A stretch of 49,988 nucleotides of DNA from Bacillus_BA songklensis (GCF_042649685.1 NZ_JBHRZT010000059.1:1-49988), one strand, 5' to 3'. Positions 34,501-43,297 are shown, counted from the stretch's first letter. Notes: generated from the letters alone by a model not told the origin. A program made the numbers and translations.

Positions 34501-34659
34501 ATCTGTCGAGTCTTGATCATTTTGTTGGGAGTCAAGATATGGATTATTGTCCAGAGAATCAACTGTATGTTTATAGTCATAAGCCTTCGATGTTGTTAAA
34601 ACGCTTAGTAACAGAATAACGATAACGATGACGATACAAATAATCAGAACAGTATACAT
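34492..34659 (-). CDS. YtzI-like small membrane protein (55 aa)
   Basis: A 55-codon frame starts at the ATG at 34659 behind GGGGGAG. The product begins MYTVLIICIVIVIVILLLSV, a single N-terminal membrane helix, followed by a polar, acidic tail ending in DSTDKK. It resembles the small YtzI protein of B. subtilis in size, layout and position next to luxS; this name is from memory. Function is unknown. Confidence 0.75.
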   Translation of the reverse strand: MYTVLIICIVIVIVILLLSVLTTSKAYDYKHTVDSLDNNPYLDSQQNDQDSTDKK

Positions 34660-34710
34660 AACGCTCCCCCTTTATTGATTTCATTGTATCATGTCAATAA
34701 AAAAGAGTGT

Positions 34711-34735
34711 GTTTTAAAAGTGAAAAAAAGGGTAT
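34711..34735 (+). promoter_or_regulatory. Sigma-B promoter of dps
   Basis: GTTTTA (34711-34716) and GGGTAT (34730-34735) are 13 bases apart, matching the general stress sigma factor consensus GTTTAA-N12-15-GGGTAT. This agrees with the known sigma-B control of Bacillus dps. Confidence 0.8.
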
Positions 34736-34761
34736 TAATAAGGTAGAAGGAGTGAGGAAAT

Positions 34762-35202
34762 ATGTCTAATCAATTAACGAATATTGTCAATACGCAAATT
34801 GCAAACTGGAGTGTTCTGTACATTAAATTACATAATTATCATTGGTACGTAAAAGGAGAACAATTTTTTACGCTTCACGCAAAATTTGAAGAGCTTTATA
34901 ATGAAGCTGCTTTATACATCGATGAGTTAGCTGAACGTTTACTAGCCCTTGAAGGTAAGCCGGTAGCGACGATGAGAGAGATTTTAGAAATGTCCTCAGT
35001 AAAAGAAGCAGCAGGAAGCGAAACAGCAACTGATATGGTTTCCAATTTAGTAAGTGATTTCAACACATTAGCAAATGAATTGAAGGAAGGTATGGAAGCG
35101 GCAGACCAAGCCGGTGATGAAACAACAGGGGATATGCTATTAGCTATTCACAAAAGCTTGGAAAAACATTTATGGATGTTAAACTCTTTCTTAGGCAAAT
35201 AA
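34762..35202 (+). CDS. dps: Dps-family ferritin-like DNA-protection protein
   Basis: This 146-residue four-helix protein forms dodecamers that oxidise and store iron and protect DNA under stress. The ferroxidase block NYHWYVKGEQFFTLHAKFEE followed by LYIDELAERLLAL is intact. GGAGTGAGG precedes the ATG. It is monocistronic, with a sigma-B promoter upstream and a terminator downstream. Confidence 0.93.
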   Translation: MSNQLTNIVNTQIANWSVLYIKLHNYHWYVKGEQFFTLHAKFEELYNEAALYIDELAERLLALEGKPVATMREILEMSSVKEAAGSETATDMVSNLVSDFNTLANELKEGMEAADQAGDETTGDMLLAIHKSLEKHLWMLNSFLGK

Positions 35203-35203
35203 A

Positions 35204-35234
35204 AAAAACTTGCTCTAGCAGCAAGTTTTTTTAT
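35204..35234 (+). terminator. Terminator of dps
   Basis: AAAAACTTGCT / AGCAAGTTTTT with a short loop, followed by Ts. Confidence 0.9.
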
Positions 35235-35479
35235 TTGCTCTATGTTAGATTCAAGTGCTGCATTTTGTTGCATATGCTTTCATCTTCTACTGAAAGTATA
35301 TGAGATGACCCTCCTACACGAATGAATCAAACATAATTAGATTCAACATGATTTTTCAACAAAGCCTTTTTATTTTGTTTTTCTCTATCAGCGGGAAAAA
35401 AGGGAGATATATAAGCTCTTAAAAAGAGAAAATAAGAAGAGCCGTCATCAACCCTCGATATAGAATGTTAGTCTATTTC

Positions 35480-35525
35480 TAGAGGGGATTCCCATTCCTT
35501 AAAAACATGCTTGGAATCCCCTTTT
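35480..35525. other. Hairpin in the dps to 35528 gap
   Basis: AGGGGATTCC (35482-35491) pairs with GGAATCCCCT (35513-35522). It sits at the 3' end of the minus-strand gene at 35528 and may be its terminator, although no T run follows on that strand. The rest of 35235-35527 shows no gene. Confidence 0.5.
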
Positions 35526-35527
35526 AG

Positions 35528-35746
35528 CTAATAATATTCTTTATCAGTAAACTTTTGGTTTAACTGATTTCGAAAGTATAATTGAACCATTTTCATCATT
35601 TCCTCCTCATTCATACTCTGAATAAGTCGATGTAAATCAGATCCACTCATTTTTAATAAATAAGATGAGATAAAAGCATCAACATCTTCATCATCACGTA
35701 CAAGGTGATCTTGAAACCGGTTGTATAAAGCGCCAATCCAATCCAT
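35528..35746 (-). CDS. Hypothetical small acidic protein (72 aa)
   Basis: The product reads MDWIGALYNRFQDHLVRDDE, then DVDAFISSYLLKMSGSDLHR and a C-terminal EEEMMKMVQLYFRNQL block. It is helical and acidic with no membrane segment. It resembles short Bacillaceae proteins of the DUF6154 type, but I am not certain. GGAG lies at the right spacing before the ATG. Function is unknown. Confidence 0.65.
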   Translation of the reverse strand: MDWIGALYNRFQDHLVRDDEDVDAFISSYLLKMSGSDLHRLIQSMNEEEMMKMVQLYFRNQLNQKFTDKEYY

Positions 35747-35881
35747 GCTATTCTCCTTTGAAAATTAGTTTGAAATTAAGAAATAAGTCTATCAAACTGT
35801 CCAGACATCTTAAAAAGAATCTTCATATTATGTAAGTAGGTCATCATATAGGTGAACTTATAATTGGAAGAGGGGACTTCT

Positions 35882-36271
35882 GTGGATAAGTACCTCATGT
35901 TTAGTTTAGCCAGTATGGGGTCTTTTACTCTGTTTCTTTTTGGCGGCTGGGACTATCTTTTAATGGTGTTGGTCGCTTCTGTAGTTATTGATTATGTAAC
36001 AGGCGTTTTAGCGGCCTTTGTAGAAAAGCGATTGGCAAGTGAAATCGGTTTTAGGGGGATCGCTCAAAAGGTCATTATTTTTACACTCGTAGCCGTTGCT
36101 CATTTTACCGATACATTGCTTTGGGATAACCATTTAATCAGAGATGCAACCATCTTGTTTTACATTATGAATGAACTCCTTTCAATTACTGAAAATGCCG
36201 GAGCTGCTGGTTTGCCGATTCCGCAATTTTTGATAAAAGCCATTTCTCAATTGAAAAATCGCCTGAAGTAA
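35882..36271 (+). CDS. ytkC: Phage-holin-family membrane protein (YtkC)
   Basis: This 129-residue protein has about three to four membrane segments and the toxin-secretion/phage-lysis holin pattern: DYVTGVLAAFVEKRLASEIG, then RGIAQKVIIF and MNELLSITENAG. The GTG at 35882 follows GAGGGGAC; a longer TTG start at 35864 overlaps it. There is no endolysin gene or other phage gene nearby, so it is probably a chromosomal holin-like protein, not part of a prophage. Confidence 0.85.
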   Translation: MDKYLMFSLASMGSFTLFLFGGWDYLLMVLVASVVIDYVTGVLAAFVEKRLASEIGFRGIAQKVIIFTLVAVAHFTDTLLWDNHLIRDATILFYIMNELLSITENAGAAGLPIPQFLIKAISQLKNRLK

Positions 36272-36303
36272 GAAACCACGGATCCTTATGCATAAATTCC
36301 CGG

Positions 36304-36687
36304 TTGAGAGGGATAAGAAAAGTAAAATACCTTGAGTATAAGGGGCTGGTTTTCTTGGATAATCAAAAAAAGACATACTATATTACGGTAGGGACAGGTG
36401 AAATTTCTCAACTAAAGTCTGTGTCTGAATGGAACTATAAAATTGAGGCAACAGATGAGGAAATCACTAAGTTAAGAGAGTACTTCGATCAAAATTATTC
36501 CAGCGATTGGCAAGGATTCTTTAGAGCGCATGTTCCTTATTTACAATACCACTATGACCGACAAAATGATGGATATGATGAAACGATGATAAGAATATAT
36601 GATATGCTGTATAAGCTTGGAGACGATGAAACAAAAGACCATATTGCACAAATGGGAATCTTGTCTCGAAATCAACCGAACGAGTAA
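36304..36687 (+). CDS. Hypothetical protein (up to 127 aa)
   Basis: I do not recognise a family. The product has a beta-rich N-terminal half (YKGLVFLDNQKKTYYITVGT) and a helical, acidic C-terminal half (DEEITKLREYFDQNYSSDWQ, then YDETMIRIYDMLYKLGDDET). The start is uncertain. TTG at 36304 lacks a ribosome-binding site, and the only later candidate with one is TTG at 36355. Codon use and length support a real gene. Confidence 0.6.
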   Translation: MRGIRKVKYLEYKGLVFLDNQKKTYYITVGTGEISQLKSVSEWNYKIEATDEEITKLREYFDQNYSSDWQGFFRAHVPYLQYHYDRQNDGYDETMIRIYDMLYKLGDDETKDHIAQMGILSRNQPNE

Positions 36688-36700
36688 TTCTGTTTCGAAC

Positions 36701-36748
36701 GGAGGGTGGCCCAAAAGCACTAAAAAGCGTGCTCTCAGGTCACCCTCC
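36701..36748 (+). terminator. Terminator-like hairpin before ytkD
   Basis: GGAGGGTGGCC pairs with GGTCACCCTCC, with an internal AGCAC / GTGCT. It ends the upstream hypothetical gene. The arm sequence GGAGGGTGGCCCAAAAG resembles those of the hairpins at 41578 and 23685. The remainder up to 36863 is AT-rich without a clear promoter. Confidence 0.65.
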
Positions 36749-36863
36749 TATAATGAATAGGGGTTTGGGATCAAAAGATTTGGTCTTTATTAGGATTTGA
36801 TTTTAGCAGCAGGGTATTTAAAATAAGGATAAAGATTAAAAATAAATGGAGTTTGAAGACGAT

Positions 36864-37340
36864 ATGTACACATTTAAAGATGCATATAACAATCAGGTAT
36901 TTCTTTCTTTTGACAGTCAGGCGTTTTCCAAAACTCCTCGTCATGTTTGGGTCGTTTGTCGATATCAAGACGAATGGCTATTAACAAATCATTCAACGAG
37001 AGGGTGGGAGTTTCCGGGAGGAAAAGTAGAAGAAGGAGAAACACCAGAAGAGGCAGCCGCAAGAGAAGTACTTGAAGAAACAGGAGGGATCATAGAAAAT
37101 CTCACCTATATTGGTCAATACAAAGTGGCCAGTAAAGAAAAGACCATCATCAAAGATATTTATTTCGCTCATGTGAAGGCTCTTATCCAAAGGCAATCTT
37201 ATTTAGAGACGAAAGGCCCCGTTTTGCTAGAAAGCTTTCCAGACAATATCAAGAAGAACGAGACGTTTAGTTTTATTATGAAAGATAATGTTTTACAGTA
37301 TGTATTAAAGTATATAAATTTTCATAAGTTGATTAACTAG
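36864..37340 (+). CDS. ytkD: Nudix hydrolase YtkD
   Basis: This 158-residue protein has a complete Nudix box, GGKVEEGETPEEAAAREVLE followed by ETGG. The B. subtilis homologue YtkD removes pyrophosphate from damaged nucleotides such as 8-oxo-dGTP and can process RNA 5' ends. The start is set at MYTFKDAYNN (36864), by analogy with YtkD (MYEFKDYYQN). An in-frame ATG 18 bases upstream is possible. Confidence 0.9.
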   Translation: MYTFKDAYNNQVFLSFDSQAFSKTPRHVWVVCRYQDEWLLTNHSTRGWEFPGGKVEEGETPEEAAAREVLEETGGIIENLTYIGQYKVASKEKTIIKDIYFAHVKALIQRQSYLETKGPVLLESFPDNIKKNETFSFIMKDNVLQYVLKYINFHKLIN

Positions 37341-37543
37341 CATAGAGAAAGGGAAGGGCCCACAAGATGAAAATAAATTATTTTCAGGTGGGCAATGTTT
37401 AGCCGGCTTCGATTTTGAAGACATTCCATAAGAACGAGTATCAACATGATTTTTTACTAAATTCTTTGATTTTAGCTATGTTAAAGTCTAGTGTGCGAGG
37501 GAGACACAAAGGGCGAATTTTTCCCTTTGTGCCTTCCTCTTTT

Positions 37544-38353
37544 TTATTCTTTGATTAATCTTTTTTCAATATAGGCAACCACTTGATACATAATGGTGGC
37601 AAATACGGCAATGAGAATCAGGCTTAAAAGGACAAGAGTAAAGTTGAATACTTGGAATCCATAAATGATCATATAGCCTAACCCTTTACCTGATACGAGA
37701 AACTCTCCGACAATGACCCCTACCCATGATAGCCCCACATTTACTTTAAAGGTAGAGATAATAACGGGAAAAGAGGCAGGCAGCACAGCTTCCCTAAAGC
37801 ATTGATTTCTTGTAGCCCCGAATGTTTGAAGCAATTTTAAATAGTTTGGATCGACTTCTTTAAATGATGTATATACAACGATAGCAGTAATGATGACGGA
37901 GATAATGGCTCCCATTGTTAAAATGGAAAAGAAACCAGGACCGATTGCCACAATGAGAATAGGCCCTAATGCAACCTTAGGCATGGCGTTTAAAATGACA
38001 AGGTATGGATCAAGAATTTTAGCGAGACGGGGTGACCACCACAAAATTGCTGCTAGTGCTATGCCTGCTAATGTTCCAAGTAAAAAACCTAGAAGTGTTT
38101 CAAATAATGTAATACTTATATGTTCAAGTAAAGAGCCATCAGATATTTTCTTTAAAAAGAGACCCCAAATCTTCGAGGGAGAACTAAAGATAAGGGGATC
38201 AATCCAACGGCTGGTAGAGGCAAGTTCCCAGCTGACAAAAAAACAGAGAAAGATAAGAAACTGGAAGAACAGGATAAAGCTTTTTTCTTTTTTCAGTCGG
38301 TATAAATACTGTTGGTGAAGGAGGTTAATCGGCTGTTTTGGTTTCAAGTTCAT
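37544..38353 (-). CDS. ytlD: ABC transporter permease YtlD
   Basis: This 269-residue permease has six predicted membrane segments. The SsuC/TauC/nitrate-type coupling motif is GATRNQCFREAVLPASFPVI. It works with the ATPase at 38325 and lipoprotein at 39118. The ATG at 38353 lies 29 bases inside ytlC behind AAGGAG, so translation is probably coupled. Substrates of the family include aliphatic sulfonates and pyrimidine precursors of thiamine; none can be assigned here. Confidence 0.9.
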   Translation of the reverse strand: MNLKPKQPINLLHQQYLYRLKKEKSFILFFQFLIFLCFFVSWELASTSRWIDPLIFSSPSKIWGLFLKKISDGSLLEHISITLFETLLGFLLGTLAGIALAAILWWSPRLAKILDPYLVILNAMPKVALGPILIVAIGPGFFSILTMGAIISVIITAIVVYTSFKEVDPNYLKLLQTFGATRNQCFREAVLPASFPVIISTFKVNVGLSWVGVIVGEFLVSGKGLGYMIIYGFQVFNFTLVLLSLILIAVFATIMYQVVAYIEKRLIKE

Positions 38354-39104
38354 CAAGCTCCTTCCAAATTCGCTGAAACAAAGAGTTATAGGCGGGATGC
38401 TGTCTGGCTTCTAATGGAGAGAGCTGTCTCAACTCCCTAGGAACAATGAAGGTTTTGACAATTTTTCCGGGTCTTGCAGAGAAGAGAAAAATGCGATCAC
38501 TCATGGCGATGGCTTCCCCAATATCGTGGGTAACCAATAAAGAAGTTTTACCGAATGAATGTAGTGTCTGAGAAACAAGCTCCTCCAGTTTGAGCTTTGT
38601 TTGAAAATCGAGGGCTGAGAACGGCTCATCCAGCAATAGAATGTGAGGATTGATTGCTAGTGTCCGCACAAGGGCGGCACGTTGGCGCATACCGCCTGAC
38701 AGCTGGCGGGGATAGTAAGAATCGACTCCTTTCAGTCCGATCTGCTCCAACAACTTTAATGCGCTCTCTTCATTCTCTTTTGACCACTCATTCATCATTT
38801 TTAAGCCGATCATGATGTTTTCTTTTATGGTCTTCCATGGGAACAGATAGTCTTGTTGCAGCATGTATCCGATTCGTGATTTCATTTGTTGGATATTTTT
38901 TTCATCTAATGTAACTTTCCCTTCGGTTGGGGAAATGAGACCGGCAATGATCGATAATAATGTTGTTTTTCCGCAGCCGCTGGGACCGAGAAATGAAATA
39001 AACTCTCCTTCTTCAATCGTCAAACTGATGTTTTCTAAAGCGGTAGTAGCTGATTGTTTCGTGAAGTACGTGTGGTTGAGCTGGTGAATCCGTAATGTTG
39101 CCAT
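38325..39104 (-). CDS. ytlC: ABC transporter ATP-binding protein YtlC
   Basis: This 259-residue ATPase has Walker A GPSGCGKTT, Q-loop GYMLQQDYLFPW, signature LSGGMRQR, Walker B HILLLDEPFSALD and switch His in LLVTHDI. It is close to the SsuB/TauB/NrtD subfamily. It is the middle gene of ytlA-ytlC-ytlD and powers the importer. Confidence 0.93.
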   Translation of the reverse strand: MATLRIHQLNHTYFTKQSATTALENISLTIEEGEFISFLGPSGCGKTTLLSIIAGLISPTEGKVTLDEKNIQQMKSRIGYMLQQDYLFPWKTIKENIMIGLKMMNEWSKENEESALKLLEQIGLKGVDSYYPRQLSGGMRQRAALVRTLAINPHILLLDEPFSALDFQTKLKLEELVSQTLHSFGKTSLLVTHDIGEAIAMSDRIFLFSARPGKIVKTFIVPRELRQLSPLEARQHPAYNSLFQRIWKELDELETKTAD

Positions 39105-39117
39105 GTACGAATCCTCC

Positions 39118-40119
39118 TTACTCTTTCATGATTTTTTCTGCAATGGATGTGTTGACTAACGTGTCATGTGATACCTCTTTCGGAAGTTCTCCGGCTTCAT
39201 CCATAATATTTTGTAAATTATTCCACTCTTTTTCGTCTAAGATAGGATTTTGTGCATAGGATCCTTGAGATTTATAACGTTCAACCACTGTTTCGATGAT
39301 ATCAATTGGTGTATCTTCGAATTGGCTCTCAATGGACTTGGCGATTTCTTGGGCGCTATGAGAATCCACCCATTTTTGGGCTTTATAAATAGCACGTGTA
39401 AACTTTTCAGCTACTTCCGGATTTTCGTTTAAGAAACTCTGTTTTGCCATAAATGTAGTGTACGGCACATGGCCAGATTCTTCTCCAAAGGAAGCAACAA
39501 TGTATCCTTTTCCTTCTTTTTCAAAAATACTGGCAGTCGGCTCAAACAATTGAACGTAATCGCCTGTACCGGATGCAAAAGCATTAGCAATATTAGCGAA
39601 ATCTACATTTTGAATTAAATTTAAATCTTGATGAGGATCAATTCCATGTCTTTTTAAAACAAATTCTCCAACCATCTGCGGCATTCCGCCTTTACGCTGA
39701 CCGAGGAAGGTTGCTCCTTTCAACTGATCCCATGTGAAATTTTCGACTTTGTTTCTAGATACTAAAAAAGTTCCGTCCGTTTGAGTTAATTGGGCAAAGT
39801 TTGTTACCGGATCGCTTGAACCCTGGGCATATACGTAGATGGATGTTTCTGAGCCGACTAAGGCGATGTCAATCCCATCTGATAACAAGGCCGTCATCGT
39901 TTTGTCGCCGCCCCATGTCGTTTTTAAATCGACCTTGAGTCCTTGTTCTTCAAAAAAGCCTTCAGATACAGCGATATATTGAGGAGCATAAAAAAGCGAG
40001 TGAGTGACTTCTCCTATACGAACGGTATGGACTTCCTCTTTCTTGCCGCAACCGACAAGCGGAAAAAGAAGACCGAAAATCAATAAAGCTGTAAGTAGCC
40101 ATTTTCCTTTTCTTTGCAT
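39118..40119 (-). CDS. ytlA: ABC transporter substrate-binding lipoprotein YtlA
   Basis: This 333-residue NMT1/SsuA-type binding protein has a lipoprotein signal: KGKWLLTALLIFGLLFPLVG followed by the lipobox Cys. The body starts VRIGEVTHSLFYAPQYIAVS, usual for this family. It is the first gene of the operon. I found no riboswitch in the 196 bases upstream, so a thiamine role is not supported by regulation. Confidence 0.92.
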   Translation of the reverse strand: MQRKGKWLLTALLIFGLLFPLVGCGKKEEVHTVRIGEVTHSLFYAPQYIAVSEGFFEEQGLKVDLKTTWGGDKTMTALLSDGIDIALVGSETSIYVYAQGSSDPVTNFAQLTQTDGTFLVSRNKVENFTWDQLKGATFLGQRKGGMPQMVGEFVLKRHGIDPHQDLNLIQNVDFANIANAFASGTGDYVQLFEPTASIFEKEGKGYIVASFGEESGHVPYTTFMAKQSFLNENPEVAEKFTRAIYKAQKWVDSHSAQEIAKSIESQFEDTPIDIIETVVERYKSQGSYAQNPILDEKEWNNLQNIMDEAGELPKEVSHDTLVNTSIAEKIMKE

Positions 40120-40315
40120 TGTTTATACCTCCTTTGTGATAGTTGCCTATGAGTAAAGTATGAAAATGGGGAAACTTGTGTGAATGCCCAGAAAAAATAT
40201 TTGAGGTTGAATAAGAGAACTAGTTGTTTGAAAAGGTGGGGACAGAGGATAATAAAGTAAGAAAACAGTGATTTGCAAGAAATGAACAAAGGACAACATG
40301 CAGGAGAGATTGACA

Positions 40316-41098
40316 ATGTATAGTGACCTATTAATAACAAAGCAGCGCTTTCCTTCCCCTAATCCGAATATTGAATTACATATTGTAACCTATACGTGTA
40401 ATGGGTTGAAAATTAAAGGGTTATTGGCTGAACCAAAGCAAGAAGGACGTTATGATGGCTTTTTGTATCTGCGTGGAGGAATTAAAAATGTCGGCATGGT
40501 TCGTCCGGGCAGAATCGTACAATTTGCGTCTGAAGGATTTGTGGTTATGGCTCCTTTTTATAGAGGAAATCAGGGCGGGGAAGGCAATGAAGATTTTGCC
40601 GGTGAAGACCGGTACGATGCACTTGCTGCTTTACAGTTGTTGTACACGCATCCAAAAGTGGACAAGGAAAGGGTACATGTATTCGGCTTTTCACGCGGCG
40701 GGGTGATGGCATTATTCACATCCATCCTAGAACCTCGCATCCGCTCGCTTGCTTTATGGGGAGGTGTAACCGACATGGTTTTGACATACGAAGAACGAAA
40801 GGATCTGCGCCGTATGATGAAACGGGTAATCGGCGGCACACCGCAAAAGTATCCGGAGCGATATAAATGGCGGACACCTTTATATGAGGCAGAACAGATA
40901 GAAGCGCCTGTTCTCCTGATTCATGGAAGAAGAGATGAAAACGTATCGGTAGAGCATGCGTATCGATTGGAAAAGAGACTGAAAGAATTGGGGAAAAGCG
41001 TCACAACCTGGTACTTTGATCAGTTTACTCATTATTTTCCCCCTGCTCACAATCGCCAGACAGTTAAACGGTTGACAGAGTGGATGAAAAACCAATAG
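40316..41098 (+). CDS. ytmA: Alpha/beta hydrolase, prolyl-oligopeptidase type (YtmA)
   Basis: This 260-residue serine hydrolase has nucleophile elbow GFSRGGVMAL, Asp in HGRRDENVSV and His in QFTHYFPP. The size fits a lone S9-type catalytic domain. The ATG at 40316 follows CAGGAGAG; an in-frame ATG at 40298 overlaps it. It is divergent from ytlA. The substrate is unknown. Confidence 0.87.
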   Translation: MYSDLLITKQRFPSPNPNIELHIVTYTCNGLKIKGLLAEPKQEGRYDGFLYLRGGIKNVGMVRPGRIVQFASEGFVVMAPFYRGNQGGEGNEDFAGEDRYDALAALQLLYTHPKVDKERVHVFGFSRGGVMALFTSILEPRIRSLALWGGVTDMVLTYEERKDLRRMMKRVIGGTPQKYPERYKWRTPLYEAEQIEAPVLLIHGRRDENVSVEHAYRLEKRLKELGKSVTTWYFDQFTHYFPPAHNRQTVKRLTEWMKNQ

Positions 41099-41222
41099 AA
41101 GTTATGCTACTATATAAGTCCATTCAAGATGTAGATGTAAGAACAGAAAGGCCATAAATAGGATAAACAAACAGCAAAAGCTGATGTTGAAAAATTAATG
41201 AGGAAGAAATGGAGAATCAGAA

Positions 41223-41465
41223 ATGGGAATGCCGCTTGAATTAAACACTATGATTGTGACAAAAGGAAAAGAAACACGTTTACAGGATAATTTATTTTCA
41301 CTTGAAAAAGAAGGGTACCGCCTTTATCCATTAGATATCCCGATTGAAATTCGCAAAACGAAAACCGGAGAAAACAATGGAACAGCATTGATTCGGAAAG
41401 TAGAGCTTTCCAATGACAAAACGGTCATCACGTATGAGCTTGTCTCATTGAACTCAACGAATTAA
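41223..41465 (+). CDS. ytmB: DUF2584 protein YtmB
   Basis: This 80-residue protein (MGMPLELNTMIVTKGKETRL) matches the Bacillus YtmB/DUF2584 family, a small beta-rich protein of unknown function. Its place between ytmA and pckA matches the B. subtilis order as I remember it. A weak GGAGAAT precedes the ATG. A MITE-like element begins at its stop codon. Confidence 0.85.
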   Translation: MGMPLELNTMIVTKGKETRLQDNLFSLEKEGYRLYPLDIPIEIRKTKTGENNGTALIRKVELSNDKTVITYELVSLNSTN

Positions 41466-41627
41466 AAAGAGGCTGACCTATAAGTTCAAAAAAATGATGG
41501 GTTTTATGTTTTATGCAAAATGGACCGTCAATCAAAACCCTTGGTATTAATGGATTTATATAACGGTCCATTTTGCGTGGGGTGACTCAAAAGGAGCGAT
41601 TTTCCTCCTTTTGAGTCACCCCCTTTT
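41464..41627. mobile_element. MITE-like element between ytmB and pckA
   Basis: The ends AAAAGAGGCTGACCTATAAG (41465-41484) and the complement of 41608-41627 agree at 15 of 20 bases. Inside are a perfect 12-base inverted repeat AAAATGGACCGT (41517-41528) / ACGGTCCATTTT (41563-41574) and a 16-pair hairpin GGTGACTCAAAAGGAG (41581-41596). It encodes nothing. The ends resemble termini of IS1182-type elements I recall from Bacillus. The terminal hairpin may also act as the ytmB/pckA terminator. Confidence 0.55.
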
Positions 41628-41710
41628 ATCTTTAGCTGATAAAAAGTATGGCTGCGTTTTTAACGCATATGTGCAACTAATTAACAGCTGGTGTGGAGGT
41701 ATTTACCTCT

Positions 41711-43297
41711 TTATACTAAAGGACCGCCTAGTTCTGCAATCTCTTCTGGAACGTTAGAGAACTTTTTAAAGTTTTCTTGGAATTTTTGTGCTAACTCTTT
41801 CGCTTTTTGTTCGTAATCTTCTTGGCTATCCCATGTTTTTGAGGGCTGTAACACTTCATCCGGCACTCCAGGAACATGTGCAGGAATGTTCAGGCCGAAA
41901 ATCGGATCTTTTATTGTTTCAACATTTGTCAGCTCACCTTCAAGGGCTGATTGGACCATCGCTCTTGTATAAGCTAATTTCATGCGTTGTCCCACACCGT
42001 ATTCTCCACCTGTCCATCCGGTATTGACAAGATATACATTCACATTGTGCTCATCAATTTTCTCTCCAAGCATTTCCGCATAGGTTGTAGCTGGAAGAGG
42101 GAGAAACGGTGAACCAAAGCAAGTTGAGAAGGTTGCTTGCGGGGATGTCACACCGCGCTCTGTTCCGGCAAGCTTGCTTGTATATCCACTTAAGAAGTGG
42201 TACATGGCTTGTTCTTTTGCTAATTTGCTGATTGGAGGCAATACACCAAAAGCGTCAGCTGTTAAAAACACGATCGTTGTCGGGTGTCCTGCCACACTTG
42301 GATCGACGATATTGTCAATCGCTTGTAGAGGATAAGCCGCACGTGTATTTTCTGTTAGCATATTATCATCATAGTCAGGAAGACGACTGTCGTGGTCAAT
42401 GATCACGTTTTCTAATACAGCTCCAAAACGGATGGCATCATAAATCTGCGGCTCTTTCTCTTTAGATAAATTGATGCATTTCGCATAGCAGCCGCCTTCT
42501 ATATTGAATACTCCAGAGTTTGACCAACCGTGCTCATCGTCACCGATTAAACGGCGATTTGGATCGGCGGATAGAGTGGTTTTTCCTGTACCGGAAAGAC
42601 CAAAAAATAAAGCTACGTCGCCTTCTTGGCCAACATTGGCTGAACAGTGCATCGATAAAATATTGTTTTCCGGAAGAAGATAGTTCATAACAGAGAAAAT
42701 GGATTTCTTGATTTCTCCCGCGTATTCCGTACCGCCGATTAAAACGACTTTACGCTCAAATGAGATAATGATGAATGTCTCTGAATTTGTACCGTCCACT
42801 ACCGGATCCGCTTTAAAGTTGGGGGCGGAAATTACCGTAAACTCCGCTTCATGAGAAATAAGTTCTTCTTTTGATGGACGAATGAATAGCTGATGAGCGA
42901 ATAGATTATGCCATGCATATTCATTAACGACGCGAATTGGCAAACGGTACTTTAAATCTGCTCCCGCATAGCCGTTAAATACGAATAATTCTTTTTGTTC
43001 TTTTAAGTATGTTAAAACTTTTTTATAAAGAGCATCGAATTTTTCAGAAGAAAACGGTTTGTTCACTTTTCCCCAGTCGATTTTTTCTTTAGTAGATGCT
43101 TCTTCTACAATAAATTTATCTTCTGGGGAACGGCCTGTATATTTGCCTGTCTCAGCGCGAACAGCACCAGAAGAAGTAAGCAGGCCTTCACGGCGGGATA
43201 AGACTTTCTCAACTAGCTGAGGAACTGATAAATTATGATGAACTGTCGGCGATTGAAGAAGTTCGGTTAATTCAATAGAAACATCCACTGTACTCAT
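41711..43297 (-). CDS. pckA: Phosphoenolpyruvate carboxykinase (ATP) PckA
   Basis: This 528-residue gluconeogenic enzyme converts oxaloacetate and ATP to phosphoenolpyruvate and CO2. The kinase P-loop GLSGTGKTTLSADP and the oxaloacetate/metal block IGDDEHGWSNSGVFNIEGGC are intact. I chose MSTVDVS at 43297 behind AAAGGATGG; an in-frame ATG 12 bases upstream is within that site. It is divergent from metK. A CcpN-type box over its promoter suggests glycolytic repression. Confidence 0.96.
   Translation of the reverse strand: MSTVDVSIELTELLQSPTVHHNLSVPQLVEKVLSRREGLLTSSGAVRAETGKYTGRSPEDKFIVEEASTKEKIDWGKVNKPFSSEKFDALYKKVLTYLKEQKELFVFNGYAGADLKYRLPIRVVNEYAWHNLFAHQLFIRPSKEELISHEAEFTVISAPNFKADPVVDGTNSETFIIISFERKVVLIGGTEYAGEIKKSIFSVMNYLLPENNILSMHCSANVGQEGDVALFFGLSGTGKTTLSADPNRRLIGDDEHGWSNSGVFNIEGGCYAKCINLSKEKEPQIYDAIRFGAVLENVIIDHDSRLPDYDDNMLTENTRAAYPLQAIDNIVDPSVAGHPTTIVFLTADAFGVLPPISKLAKEQAMYHFLSGYTSKLAGTERGVTSPQATFSTCFGSPFLPLPATTYAEMLGEKIDEHNVNVYLVNTGWTGGEYGVGQRMKLAYTRAMVQSALEGELTNVETIKDPIFGLNIPAHVPGVPDEVLQPSKTWDSQEDYEQKAKELAQKFQENFKKFSNVPEEIAELGGPLV

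Noticed and set aside
35882..36271. Holin-like ytkC as a sign of a prophage
   Set aside because: No other phage-type gene is nearby, and the neighbours match the usual chromosomal order.
40120..40297. TPP riboswitch upstream of the ytlACD importer
   Set aside because: The conserved CTGAGA and ACCTGA-type blocks of the thi box were not found on the minus strand.
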